Assembly (NCBI GenBank): GCA_000320545.1
Contig: ADNK01001860.1
Location: 16,001 to 80,000, forward strand
Direction: 5' to 3'
DNA from: Bigelowiella natans CCMP2755
Taxonomy: Eukaryota > Cercozoa > Chlorarachniophyceae
DNA length: 64,000 bases
Below are positions 1-12,677 of this stretch, piece by piece. Within the stretch, counting starts at the first letter, position 1, and each line of letters opens with the position of its first letter. The position numbers were made by a program, and so were the translations under genes. The notes under the pieces are model-generated. The model searched no databases, had not been told where the DNA came from, and was given only the letters and a program-made list of their open reading frames with translations.

Positions 1-696
1 GCTCAATGCAATTTTGCTTGATGAACACTTTGAGTTCGTCATGGTTCGTCAAGTCACAGGAAGTGTGCCCATTTCTGTTTTTGGCCTCAACATTTGCCTT
101 CACGTCAACCAGGCACTTCACGATCTCAAAATTGCCCTCCCTTGAACCCGCGATTGACAGAGCATCACCTGGTGTCAAATCGACCACATCTTCACATTTT
201 TGCAATTTTGAGTGTCATTTTTCCAAATGACAACGATGCATCCTCAACAAATGTCAAAACACAAAATTGCAACCGCCGGACGTTTGTTTCCCAAGACAAA
301 TCACAACTCACATCCACAGAAATGGCGCTCTCTCTCACTGCTTCTGCTGCCATCAGTGTCACCAAACCCATTGTCAATGCCACTTTCCACTTCTGTTTCC
401 ACTGCCACTGCTGACACTTTGCTGAGTGTTCAACCTGACATCCAACACCACGTGTGCTGTCAATCACTCAACACTCCAACTGCGCGACAATGTCAACGCT
501 GCCGCTGCTGCCCACCGAGAGGGCCTCGTTCCTCAACGTTTGCTTTTCCCCCAATCAAACGCTTCAGATGGGGAAGGTCGTTGCCGCACATTGCTTTGAA
601 GGTGTTGCTGCTGGCAAGGGTCGGGTGTTTGCTCGAAGTGGTCACATCGACTTTTTCAATGCTGATGGCTCCTTCGGAAGGCGCGCAGGCGCCCAT
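1..696 (-). CDS. Ankyrin-repeat protein fragment (3' end off the left edge)
   Basis: Two minus-strand exons are proposed: 696-516, starting at an ATG, and 189-1, joined over an intron (515-190, GT..AG) in phase. The first exon ends in GNDLPHLKRLI..KANVEE and the second carries SREGNFEIVKCLVD..ANVEAKN, both typical ankyrin-repeat helix-loop patterns. Ankyrin repeats bind partner proteins; no other domain is visible. The gene runs out of the window, so total length is unknown. The start is weak: there is no signal peptide or upstream context, and the sequence just upstream (858-1560) is a tandem repeat found elsewhere in the window. It could therefore be a decaying duplicate rather than a working gene. 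The ankyrin call is based on clear motifs; the intron and the start are inference. Confidence 0.5.
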
Positions 697-857
697 TTCC
701 CACAACCCGGTCAATTTCAATGGACAATTTCGTTGCGCTCCACCACTCTCAGAGTTGATTTGCTCGTGTGTCTGCGTGTTGCTTGTGTGTCAGCAGCGGG
801 CACCAAGAGCATCATTGAAACTGCATGCACATTGCTAGATCTGCGTGCACCACGTTT

Positions 858-1560
858 TGAACTTTCGAACAATGAACAATGATGATGAACCACACTTCCA
901 AAACGTTGCAAGACACTTGCAGTGTTCGAAATGCAGTGCCTCGAACTGGCTTCAGTGAGGACTGTGACTAGCAAATCAACTGGCTGGTTTTTCAAATTGG
1001 CATGATTTGGTCATTGTGTTGCAATGACACCAGCGGCAAAACACTGACGGCGCAAGACCTCCACTCTGAGCAAAAACTTCCTGAAGGCCATGTCCACATG
1101 ACGATCTACGTTTGGATCATCCGAGGGGGGCCCCAGCAAAACTTTGGTTTCGAACGAACGAACAATGAACAATGATGATGAACCACACTTCCAAAACGTT
1201 GCAAGACACTTTCGAATTTCCCGTTCTGACCGGAAACAATGAAACAATGAAACAATGATGAAAAACTACACTTCCAAAGTGTTGCAAGACACTTGCAGCG
1301 TGCAAAATGCAGTGCCTCGAACTGGTTTCAGTGAGGACTGTGACTAGCAAATCAACTAGCTGGTTTGCCAAAATGGCATCACATGACTTGGTCATTGAGA
1401 AGCAATGACATTGGCAGCAAAATTCTGACGGCGCAAGACCTCCACTCTGAGCAAAAACTTCCTGAAGGCCATGTCCACATGACGATCTACGATTGGATCA
1501 TGCATCTGAGGGGGCCCCCAGCAGAATTTTGGTTTTGGAGGAGTCAATGAACAATGAACA
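858..1560. repeat. Two tandem copies of a dispersed ~320-bp repeat
   Basis: Two units, about 858-1172 and 1226-1555, share long near-identical blocks. These include AATGAACAATGATG, a block beginning GTTGCAAGACACTTGCAG, and a stretch beginning GACGGCGCAAGACCTCCACT (1047 and 1425). Related segments occur in opposite orientation near 26040-26170 and 53160-53575, and in this orientation near 26727-26800. No transposase is visible, and the copies differ by indels, so this looks like a non-autonomous dispersed repeat. Positions of the ends are approximate. Confidence 0.75.
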
Positions 1561-1913
1561 ATGAAGAAAGAGTCTGGAGCGTCAAAGAATGAAGAGTGGA
1601 GGGAAGAAGCTGAACCCAGAGCTGGAAACTGGATTTCATCACAGGATTCAGTCTGTTTGCCGGGCAAAAGTGTTGCGATTGTTCTGGCATGCCAAATGAC
1701 CTAGCGATCGCCTTCTGGGTTTGTCTCGGCTTGCAAAAATGTCATCGTCAATGAATTTCGAGCACATCAAATTTGGGCATTTTTGCCCATTTGGAACCTC
1801 CCCATCATCATCATTGTCATCATCATCATCATTGGCTTGCTCGCCCCTTTCTTCACTGCCCCACTGAAGTCTCTAGTGCAACCGGATACGAGCAGTGGGA
1901 TTCTCTCCGAGCA

Positions 1914-3539
1914 ATGGGGCCGGGGTCTGTTCACAAGGCCGCCCTACGTCACTTGAATGCTGTTCGGAATTCCTACAAAGTTGATTCAAGCGTCCTCAGC
2001 CGGACAATTTCTCCCTCGCTTCTTGTGTTTATGAGCAAGGTAATGTTGCATTGACGTGCTCACTCGCTTTCCAAAGGGAGCGAGCGTGCGTGTATGAGTC
2101 TTCCTGATATGAATCTTCCTGACAACTATCAGGTCCGAGCGAACAGCCAGTGCATCATCGAGAAGGTAGGAGGCCCTAACAGATGGCGCCCGCACCTGAA
2201 AACCACCAAGCTCCCCTCGGTGTGGAGAGAGCTTTACAAACAGGTATGGTTTGTGATGACGTACAAGCTCGCATTTGAGCAATGGAATGTGCATACACCA
2301 CATGTAGGGGGTGAAAAACTACAAGTGTGCAACATGCCGCGAAGCACGCGTATTCTTAGAGAGTCTGGATGCAGAGTTGAGGGAGGGTTGGAACGAAGGA
2401 GAGGGTGATTCAGCAGCAGCAGCAGACCTTCTTGTCGCATACCCCGCACTCGGGCCGAACTTGGAAGAGGTGGCAAACCTCGCAGCTCAGAACCCTTGGT
2501 GCCAAATTTCAATTCTCTGCGATCATACATCGGCCCCTGAGCGTGTCACTGAGGCGAAGAATCTAGGAGTGTACGTCGACGTCAACCCCGGCATGAATCG
2601 CACGGGCATTCCTTACACGGAAAGGGAGGCCATTCTTGAAATATGTGCCAAAGCTGATGATCAATTGTAATAAGCATAAAATTTATATATACTCACCTAA
2701 TCTAGCTAGAATTCTTATAGACCTGCCTATCTGAAACTTCGTAACAACACAGGATCGATACATCTCCCCTCCCTCACATGTGCCTGCGTGCGTGCGTCTG
2801 TCTGTGTGTGTGTGTGTGTTCGTATGCGTGTGTTTTTTAACGTAGCAAGGGCATTCATTTCTACGAAGGACACATGACGGAGCTATCTTTTGAGAAGAGG
2901 CGAGAGAAGGCGTTTGAGGGCTATGATCGACTATTTGAGCTGCTAGAGTATCTGGTGGGGAATGGAATCTCCATATCAGAGGTCGTCACGAGTGGAACCC
3001 CATCATTTACGTGTGCAATTCAGTATCCATCCTTCGGAAATAACTCTTTTATGATGGGAGGGCAAAAAATTACGCACCGCGTGTCTCCTGGTACAGTGGT
3101 ATTTTCTGATCATCGTTCTGAGATGCAGAACCCAGGGCTGGGGCTGCAGCCAGCAGCCGTCGTATATTCTCGGGTGATAAGTCATCCTACTCCAAATATC
3201 GTCACATTCGATGCAGGCTCGAAATCGCTGGCTGCAGAGGTACAGCCCGTCGCCTTTGTGATGGGCCATGCAGATGTGCTCACACCGCTTACGCCAAGCG
3301 AAGAGCACTTCCCGCAGCAGCACGATGATCTGTCGGCAGATGATGTTGAGCGCCTATTTGGAATCGGATCTGGCCACCTCCTCGTCCCATCACACATCTG
3401 TCCAACGGTCAATCTCGCTGAGAAGGCTGTTATTATTGATGGTGATGAGAACGAAACGCTATACTCGGTAACGGACGTGAGGGCCCGCGCTCATGATGTT
3501 GGATGGGGCGGAAGCATGATTATCCAAAACGGTAAATAA
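1914..3539 (+). CDS. D-threonine aldolase / D-serine dehydratase-like PLP enzyme
   Basis: Four exons (1914-2039, 2133-2243, 2308-2666, 2846-3539) join in phase into 429 residues. The protein is a fold-III (alanine-racemase-type) PLP enzyme of the metal-dependent D-threonine aldolase/D-serine dehydratase group. These cleave or dehydrate D-beta-hydroxy amino acids. The motif RPHLKTTK contains the expected Schiff-base lysine (K65). DVNPGMNRTGIP is the conserved barrel strand. The C-terminal SHICPTVNL supplies His382 and Cys384, the usual metal ligands of eukaryotic D-serine dehydratases, which favours that activity over aldolase. The ATG at 1914 is the first in frame close to the conserved start; an upstream in-frame extension exists but is His-rich and looks non-coding. 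The third intron carries a GT repeat. No targeting signal is evident, so a cytosolic location is inferred. Confidence 0.88.
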
Positions 3540-4789
3540 CGGGAAGACATCGCATCTAAACCCGTCGCTGCGCTGCCGACGTCATTATTCGTGTGTGACA
3601 ATGTTAAGACTAATTTGCATAAGTCTTTCAAAAGATATATATATAATAATAACTAAACGGCATTGCTGGCTGCAAATTTTGTGTGCATGCTAGCATGTCT
3701 AGATGTGCATCGCTGCATCAATTTCTTAGTTGAGCCGAGAAAAGGCTCTTATCTGTGCTAGATCGGACAATGGCAAGGAGCTATAAATAATAAGTGCACG
3801 CAGCTTGCAGGCATGCTGGAATGTGCATTGCACACATGCTATCAGAGTCATAGTTAATGCTTGCATGCAGGCTTTCACGCCTCTGTGCATAGCTATGACT
3901 TAAGTTCTTCTCAATCTCGCCTATCAGAAGTTGCTGAACTGAGATTGATAATATGTGCAATACCAACAGTAAAATTGTTACCCTGCTAGCCTGTACAGTT
4001 ACTATTACGCAATAATGCAAAATGGGATGTGCGTGTGCGAGCGGCCAAGCTAGCAAGTGTTACATAGCAACGTACAGTGTAGGTTCTGTGCAAGCGATAA
4101 CTCTATCATCTATTGAAGCACAATATCTGCTCGTCAGATTGTGCGGGCACGTAGCGTGCGCGAACATTGCACCGATATATTCGTAGAAGTTCTTCACACG
4201 ATATCAAAACAAAATATGATGTTATTATATGAACTACGGTATGCTAGCTATTAGGTACATACATGGTTAGCGCATGCTGCACGTGGAGCGTGGGGACAGC
4301 GAAATGTTGCACGGTGCACAAGCTTTCACACAGACCATTTGCCCTTCAGTAATAACGCACAGTCGTTGGTTCGGGACATATGACATTGCCTTGCGGTATT
4401 TTCCGTGTATTTGACTTTAATCATTTATCAATGTACTTTGGTCCAAGCTTGAGCAGTTAGTTGCTCTCGAGTCATTGAAATTGTTCCATACGTTTGAACT
4501 ACCATCACAGCTTAAAGACGGAGACTTGAAACTTCAAATATAGAAAGAAATACATGCGTATCTGTGTATATGTACATTCGATGTCATATTTGTTTGAGGG
4601 GTGTACGTGCACAAACTCAGTGCCTAGCTAACCACTGCTCACCGCCGTCGATCTTTTGCACGAAAAAACGGATTTTGCAACTTTTAACAACAATCGATCA
4701 ACGTGGGGACGGTGCGGAAGAAGGAAAAACAGAAGAAGAGAGTACATAAACTAATAGAGGTTACGGAGATATTGTTACATATTAAGAAA
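3540..4789. other. Tail-to-tail gap between the PLP enzyme and the esterase
   Basis: This gap separates two genes whose 3' ends face each other. I see no gene, RNA or long open frame. It has one exact CATGCTAGCATG palindrome (3686-3697) and several looser GCTAGC/GCATGC words. Confidence 0.6.
3686..3697. repeat. CATGCTAGCATG palindrome, copy 1
   Basis: Exact 12-bp palindrome, 147 bp past the stop codon of the PLP-enzyme gene, in a tail-to-tail gap. Confidence 0.9.
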
Positions 4790-5004
4790 TCAGTAGAAGA
4801 CTCGCCGTAGTATAGCAGCCGCAATTGCTGCTGAGAAAACGATAGTTAACATTGCTGTACTTCTGCTCACCATCGTAGATAATGAAGGGGTAATGATGAT
4901 AGGGAAATAGCTACGAAGATGCAGTATATATGATGGAAATAAGAAGGTAGGAAGAGTAGTGGCTCTGGCCCCTTCCGACTTGTTGTTGAGCTTTCGATGA
5001 TGTA

Positions 5005-5036
<32 letters not shown>

Positions 5037-6316
5037 TCCATGCGTGAGCGGTGCTCGTTGTTTACACGAAGATCACGTGAGTTCTGCATAAATGTCCAGG
5101 CAATCTTTGGCCAGTAGCTGCCGCTGTCTGCACCCGGAAGCCAGTGACAGTCATCATCCTTATCGTAGGAAAGACATGGGAGGAGGGGGGAGGGGGGAGA
5201 CGGAGATGATGAGAACAGAAGTAGGCTGATGCATAACATATGCCCTACGACTAATAAATACGGTTCCAGCAATATTTTTATGCGACATATACACATTCTC
5301 AATGATCGACAAAATCAAGCACTGACAGGTCAAGAAACAGGAGGAGCTCATCATCATCGTACCACAGCAAATGTATGGTAGTGTAGGAATAGCACTCCGT
5401 AATAATACCTGAAATGGATAGCAGTGCTTCCCATCGAAGAAGCAGGAGACAGTGACTGGAACATGCCTCTTTTCCATCTTCCTCATGGGGTTGCTGCTGT
5501 TACTATTAATGCTGCTCTTTGTGGAATCGTCCTTCTCTTTCTCACAATGAGCATCATCTTTGGCATTGCAGTTTTCGTCAGCATTATCATTATCGTCGAT
5601 GATGGTAGTAGTAGTAGTCGTCGCAGCTACCACCGTGCACTCGAAACCATTGATTCCATCGTAGGGAGTTCGGTACCTCCTCCTGATTATGATGATGATG
5701 ATCATCATCATCATCAACAACAATGCTTATTCTTCGTCATCACAGTATGACTATACTTTTTTTAATTCATGCACGCACATGTGTGTATAAAAACTTTATG
5801 TGGATAACTCTCTCTCTCCTCCCCCCCCCACCCCCTCTCTCTGACTTTGCTTTTATATATGTGTATGTGTATGAATGTGTGTGTGTGTGTGTGAGAGAGA
5901 GAGGAGAAGATAGTGAGCGAGTGCATCTATATGCTTGCTTACTTTGAATGCTTCTTCCAGGTATGAAAGCCACTCGTCGATACGTTGGTAACATAGGGTA
6001 GCGATCCAGCCTATGTTCCAATTGAGAAGGATTGAGTGCCAGCAAACGAGCGACGGATATGATGACAACCACGACGACGACGACGATGATATTGTCGTTA
6101 AACAGGAATACATGCTTGCGGAAAGGCACTGTCAAACAGCATTTAAACAACACGAATGTTACAGGCATATCATGTACCCAGTCGTTGAGAAAGTTATGGT
6201 GAAGCTGGTAGTAGTAGCCTACACGCCAACATCATATCATCAAACAATGCGAACATCAATGAATAACGGCTGATAGCTTTTATCTTTAATCTCTCTCTTC
6301 ACAACCCTCCTATTTC

Positions 6317-6365
<49 letters not shown>

Positions 6366-6671
6366 GCGCACACGCACACAGTCTTCTTCCCCCCTTCTTC
6401 TTCTTCTTCTTCTTCTAGGTGCTATGAACGTTGTGAGCTCTTATTCCTACCGTCCCCGGAGATACAGTAGTCCGATTTAAGAAAGTCCTCAGAAGCGCCA
6501 GGGCAAGCAGGGCACTTCGCAAGAATGTGATAACAATGAGGAAATAAGAGAGCAATGAGACGATGCGATGATTCACTGATGATGATGATGATGATGATGA
6601 TGATGTCGTTGAAATGGAGTCACACGTTAAATTTTGAAACTGAATTGCTTGTCCTATCCTGATTGCATGCA

Positions 6672-6714
<43 letters not shown>

Positions 6715-7534
6715 CAGTAATGCTGATTTCAAGACTGATTTGATTGCCAATAAGATAGGAATCACAGCAATGCGAATGCAGTGATGACAACAATAAGAAT
6801 AATAATACTTGCGTTTGCTTGTTGCACGCGTACTCACCACTTTCCGGTCGGGGTGTAGTTTCGTCTCTTCTTCCACCGACGACGGCCTATTTGAAGGGTT
6901 GTTCTGCTGCTGCTGCAGCAGCCATTGTGGTAGCGTTCCGTTGCACTAATCGTAGTGAGATAGGCCGGGAGAAGGAGCAATTAAAGTAGTTGTGGAAAGT
7001 TGTGCATGCGTAAATATGTGTGTGTGTGTGTGTGTCTGTGTGTGTGTAAGAGAGAGAGACTCGAGTAGCTAGTTACGGATGATGACGTGATATGCTTGCT
7101 TCTAAGACTTCGCACACGCACATGCAGCAACACATATACCACCTACGAATTCTGACCTACCTTCATTATTTATAGTTTCTAAGCCGACAACAACACATTT
7201 AACTTAACACGTTGGTACTATAGTACCACCCTCTGCTCTCCTCTACTACTACTACTACTACTACTACTACTATTAGTACTACTACTGCTGCAGTAGCAGT
7301 ACCTTGCAATATGAGCCATCGGGATTGAGTGCATAACCGAGCTCCTTCTCTGCAGGTACTATCGAATCGCGCAATCCTTTGCGAATGACAACAACAACAA
7401 CAACAACAACAACAATGAAAGTTTGAGGAGAAATTGGGGGAGGAGTAGAGGGTGCACAGTCTACATCCGGACTAGTCAATAATAACAGCAGTAAGGATAT
7501 ATAATACTACTACTACTACTACACACACACACAT

Positions 7535-7593
<59 letters not shown>

Positions 7594-8827
7594 CATTTTT
7601 GAGGGGGAGGCATACGATTGACAGAAGCATGAACGCACAATGTGTGTTTGAACGTGTACATATATGCGACGTACTACTACTACTACTACTACTACTACTA
7701 CGACGACTTACTACTCTTACTACCTCTCACTAATAAAACTGGAACAGTTGTCGTGTCCTTGATGGGATACGACGACAACAACGGAGCAGCGGAGGAGGCA
7801 ACGACCGAGGTGAAGGTAGAGGATAATAGGGAACCCACCTGATTAGAGAAACAATACAATAGAGATATAAATGTGCGTGTATCACCATCGTTGCTGACGC
7901 AGATCAATCAGTGATAGGCAAGATTTGGAAGGCCAATGATACTTTCTTCGATCGTTTCCATTGGAGCTTCACCGTTATTTTTTGGCGTGTTTCTGGCTTA
8001 TTCTTTCCATTGTTCTTTCTCACTTATCACCTGCAATGCCATCATCCCTCCCATCGATTGACCGGTGGCGTGGATATTTGTGGGATCGATAGAAAGATGT
8101 TCCTGTGGGTGACATTTACAACAACCAACAACAACAGCAATGACCAAACGTGCGCAATGGAAGGAAGATCGTTCGCCAGGCGTCATTATTCATTTCCCAT
8201 AAACGGGAGCTGGTAGTGGATGAAACTACCTTCAGATGCTCAACGAGACTGGATACCATTTGTGTGTCATTGTAGCAAGAACTTGTGTAATTTTTTTTTG
8301 GAGGGGGGGGGGGGGTTCGGTGCGTGTGTTGGTGGCGCAATGGTCGATTGATGAAATCGGCAACAATGAGAGCAATTGAGCAATTAATGAAAAGGGAGGG
8401 GATGAGGAGGAGGAGGAGGAGGAGGAGGAGGAAGAGTACCAAGAAAACACAAACAACAACAAGAACAAACGACCACGAACACAACAAGAAACATCGATCA
8501 CTCAGGGAATTCAGTCAGCATCTCCAATGAAGGTGCGACAGCAGAGAGTGCCTTGTCGCAAAACATAAGTGAGCGATTTTTGTCCATACACTCCGTGTGA
8601 CCACTACTTCCTTCCACCTTGATTCGGTACGAATGACATACATAAGGACATTGTTGCAGCATTGCTACCTCGAAACGCAAGGAGGGTTAAACTTGAGGCC
8701 AGGCAGATTGGGGAACTCCGCACATTTCTGTAAGCCTCCAATCATCAGACACGATTCGTAGCATGGATAGAGGCCGGCCTAATGGCAGCAGTGATAAGGA
8801 AGAAGGTTATGAAGTGTGCCTCAACTG

Positions 8828-8862
<35 letters not shown>

Positions 8863-9030
8863 GCTGCTACTACTATACGGTGCGCGCCCAGTACCCAGCT
8901 TCCATTGAGTTGAGGGACACAAAACCTGGAGGCGACCAAAAATCGAGGAATAGCAAGAAAACATCGTGATGTAACATTTGCTACTTTGCATAACTGCACG
9001 CACTCACGTACACGCCAACAATGCAATATA

Positions 9031-9074
<44 letters not shown>

Positions 9075-9233
9075 CACATAATATACTATACTCCCTAACA
9101 TGTGATTATGTACACAAGCCAAAACATGCAACACGTGTTCATGTAGATGGAGGACAATATACATTCACATTGGGCTTTTAGACGATAGAGGCGAAAGAAA
9201 TACATCCCAATTGTAGCGCGGGCCACATGTGCA

Positions 9234-9290
<57 letters not shown>

Positions 9291-10567
9291 ATGTAGAGAT
9301 CTCATCATGAATCCTACCGCCCTGCCGCATCATCTTTGGCGGCTCGCTCTCCCTCCCCGCCTTCAGCAAGACCGCCTTTATGCCCAGATATCCCCACATT
9401 AGACCCTAGTGCGTTCCACGCGGGCATGGGAAGTGCATACTCTTTATACTCCCTAATGCGTTGTTGTTCAACACAGAGGTTGCGAGAATCAGAGTTTGCT
9501 TTTGTCCATTACTTCATTTATACGATAGAAGATTACGGGTGAAAAACCCACGGTCCCAGGCGATCGATATTGTCAGGAGCCCCTGAAGGGTATAGCATCA
9601 CGATGTCGTGCAAATCCGCGAAACCGAACCTTTTGTAGTGGTTAGTAGACGACCACAACAAAGTTTGACAGAGTGAGTTACGATGAAACTTCGTCTCGCC
9701 CGTTGAAAACGTAAACAGGCACACAACTAGTGTTGAACTGGAGCAATGTACGTCATTTAGAGCAGCAGTGTGTCAAAATGATGATGATGATGATGGTGAG
9801 ATGACTGTACTTGTCGTCGTTGTTTTTAATAGTAAATGCACTCGGTGGTTGTGATATATTGGGATCCTCCGAACATACCAATTCGACCAATTCGCTTCAT
9901 ATAAGGGGTCATCGTAATAGGCGTGAAAGTCGATGATCAAAGCATGCTTCTTCCCAGGAGCGTATCCCTCTGAGTAATAATCTAGAGTCATCACTCACAC
10001 TCACTCTCCTCCCTCCCCCCCCATTCTCAAACAATGGAACATGTAAGGTTGCATACAATATGTTGTATACAATATGTTGGAATATGCATGTAATGTGGAT
10101 GATCGTCGGTGGTTGGTTCAATATGCTTACTTGGTAGCCTGAGAATGTACTTTCTCTCCCTGGGCCCTAGCTTAGACTCCTACGTGATAATTTAGTTTTT
10201 CAACAGCAACAAATTTTTAGGAGAATGAATTCAATAATGACCAATTTAGTGGTAACTATGACAATGTTACCCATCTAATCCAGCGATGCAGTAACCTTCC
10301 CTTCGGTGCCAGCGCAAAATCAGATGCGTTGTGGAATCTGCTGCCTCCATCATTAATGTTCTCATCGCTCCCAACCGACGACGAAGGCGGCGAAGAACCA
10401 TACTCCGAAGTTTTCTGAACGCTTCTCCCCTTTGCAAATATCGCCAGCAGCCAGAGCGTCGCAACCAATCGCCGATCCCACGCCAGTCTCGAATCAGGAC
10501 ACATGGCCGCGTTGAGGCTGGCTGCCGCCCGTTGTTGCCTCGATGGGTGCTTTGCTTTTTGTACCAT
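4790..10567 (-). CDS. PHB-depolymerase / feruloyl-esterase-like hydrolase, many exons
   Basis: Recognisable minus-strand exons include 9981-9879, 9629 to about 9550, 8281-8230, 8102-8031, 7838-7724, 7376-7303, 5682 to about 5632, about 5476-5410, and a last exon from about 5152 to the stop at 4790. Together they follow the alpha/beta-hydrolase family of poly(3-hydroxybutyrate) depolymerases and related feruloyl or acetylxylan esterases. The nucleophile elbow is GQSMGG, preceded by SIDPTNIHAT. The acid is in LRDSIVP, a Trp-rich LRWNQW..HGG segment follows, and the His is in FDGKHCYP. The protein starts with a candidate signal-anchor (ATG at 10567, VATLWLLAIFA). It ends in a serine run encoded by a triplet microsatellite, then a hydrophobic tail, so it may be membrane-held and face outward. 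Introns are long and packed with microsatellites. The exons between 7303 and 5682, those near 8700, and the first splice are unresolved. Confidence 0.72.
6319..6380. repeat. (CA)n(CG)n alternating tract
   Basis: About 32 bp of CA repeats run directly into about 18 bp of CG repeats and back into CA. It is uninterrupted purine-pyrimidine alternation in an intron of the esterase gene, and a classic Z-DNA-prone sequence. Confidence 0.9.
7521..7594. repeat. (CA)n(TA)n(TG)n self-complementary tract
   Basis: CA repeats, then about 36 bp of TA, then TG repeats make a nearly perfect inverted repeat that is also alternating purine-pyrimidine. It sits in an esterase intron, next to triplet CTA repeats. 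Confidence 0.9.
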
Positions 10568-10818
10568 GTCGCAGACATATATATATTATAGGCTATTTTC
10601 AAAATGCGACAAAGAAAATGGTAATCGGAGCGAAATTTCCTCCCCTGTTTCTTGTCGGGAGAGGATTTTGCATGTCAGCAGCATGATTTACTGCCAGAGA
10701 ATCCGCCTCTTGCACTCCCAACAACCCGCCCCCCCGGCCACACATTCGTGCGACCACTGCTACTCGTGCCACCCGCAACCGCCAGAGGTTAAGTTTCCAA
10801 GGACAACTTTCAGGGACA

Positions 10819-12602
10819 ATGATGAGGGTTCTATTGGCATCTGCGATGCTGGGATTAACCGCAGGATCAATCGCTAATCCGAGCCATTATCGTCTGGCAC
10901 GGACCGCGTCGACGTCGACGTCGACGTTTGCCGCTGCTGCTGCTACTCCAAGTGCTCTTCGGTTGCAAGGTTCGCATTGCCTCCCACCAAACGATAGCAG
11001 CCCCGTCTCTTGATCTAATGGGTGCGACGTTGCATTCGTTGATGATTCTGTTAGGCAGCAACCTTGCACATAAAAAAGGCATCAGCACTTCGCTGCAACC
11101 CCGGCGAGAGCAATTGCTTCAGAATGGGATGGTGTCTAAGGATAAAGCATTACGTTTCAAGCGAGGGGAAAGGACGCGGGTGTGGGCCAGTGGAGACGGA
11201 GGTATGAGCAGGGAGTATATGATTTGCCGTCACTGATGATGAGCAATGATTCTTGAGCTGTAAAACATGCGGAAATGAATCGATTTGCCCTTCCACTGGT
11301 AGATATAGCTACCTTGTGCGGAAAATAGAAAAGTCCATTACTACGTTTATTGGGAATGTGACGATATTCGCACCAAATCTGCAGTTGTAGATCGACTTGA
11401 TGCTGGACGGCTGGCCACGTTGGCGCTATGGATCTCTTGTCTAATCTACGCGTTTGGATTTGCCCCAGGAGTACCGCTTGGTTGATGATTTCTCTCTTCA
11501 TCTACCCTTTATCGAAGATTATTTGACAAGGGTGGTAACATGTCCGTAGGAGCATCTGGTGAGGGGAGCGATGCTGATATCGAGCTTCTCAAGGTTCATG
11601 TCCTCCTTGTGTGTGCGTCCAAAAGCAGTGTAGCGCGTCACCACTCACTGATATCTTTTACGTTTTTCCCGAAATTCGATGTGGGTGCTCAATCAGAACA
11701 TTATATTTTGCGTATTAAATTCGCCTCCTTTCTCTCTTCTTCTTTGATGATGCATACTAGGCTCTTATAGCCAGTCCGTTCGATGGAGCCATCAACCCAG
11801 TGCGTCTATAATACGATTTATCCGTTTTCTTTGTGAAGCATTGTGTGAGAAAATAAATTTAGTGATAATGGCTGCGGCGGTGATTGCAACACATGATGAG
11901 CACTCCTACTCCTTGCTCAACTGCGAACATTGTGACATTGCAAAAATGCAATCATTAAGTGCCAATATTGGTACATCAGATCTTCGTCTTCGTCTTCAAT
12001 AGTCTGGGGATTATTCCTGCGGTTTGTAATAGTGATAGCGATAGTGGTGATGGTGGTGGTGGTGGTGGTGGAACATAGCAATGTAGAATCCGCAGTAGCA
12101 GTTGTAGCAGTGAAGCAAAACAATAATACATCATCATTTGCTGCAGCATTTCGGTGTGCTGCTTGATTATATTATTTTCACTTTTCTTCACTCAAAAACA
12201 CAACTTACTCTCACATCTCTCTTCAGTTGCATGCGTCGTTGCTGCTGCCAGGGTCAAGCAATCAACGACCATTACCTGCACTTCCTTTCGTCCTTTCAAG
12301 CTTCTTCGCAGGGTTCTTCGCCCTTGGCCCATATCTGGGCCTTCGAGAGGAAAGAGCTGCTGGTTCCGTTACAAAGCAGGATCTTTCAGGGCCTGCCAGG
12401 TGGGACGGCCATGTGGGGGATTGGTTGCCGATATAATGATTCGGATGAACATGATTACTTCTTTGAAAGGATTTTCCCTTTAGAAGAATTAGAAGAGGGG
12501 AAATTACAGAAAGAGAATGATTATGACAAGGATGATGATGATGCGCGTGATCTTGTTGAAAGCTTTCTCCCACAAACCCTCTATTTTTCATCCTATTTTG
12601 GT

Positions 12603-12677
<75 letters not shown>

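Noticed and set aside
454-882. Plus-strand frame of about 142 codons opposite the ankyrin fragment
   Set aside because: The antisense frame carries real ankyrin motifs, while this one has none and runs into the dispersed repeat.
8840-8875. Poly-Ser, poly-Tyr, poly-Val and poly-His reading frames over triplet repeats (also 12061, 32760, 34420, 50060, 63430)
   Set aside because: They arise from (CTA)n, (CCA)n, (CTC)n or (ATT)n microsatellites. Most lie in introns and have no coding context.
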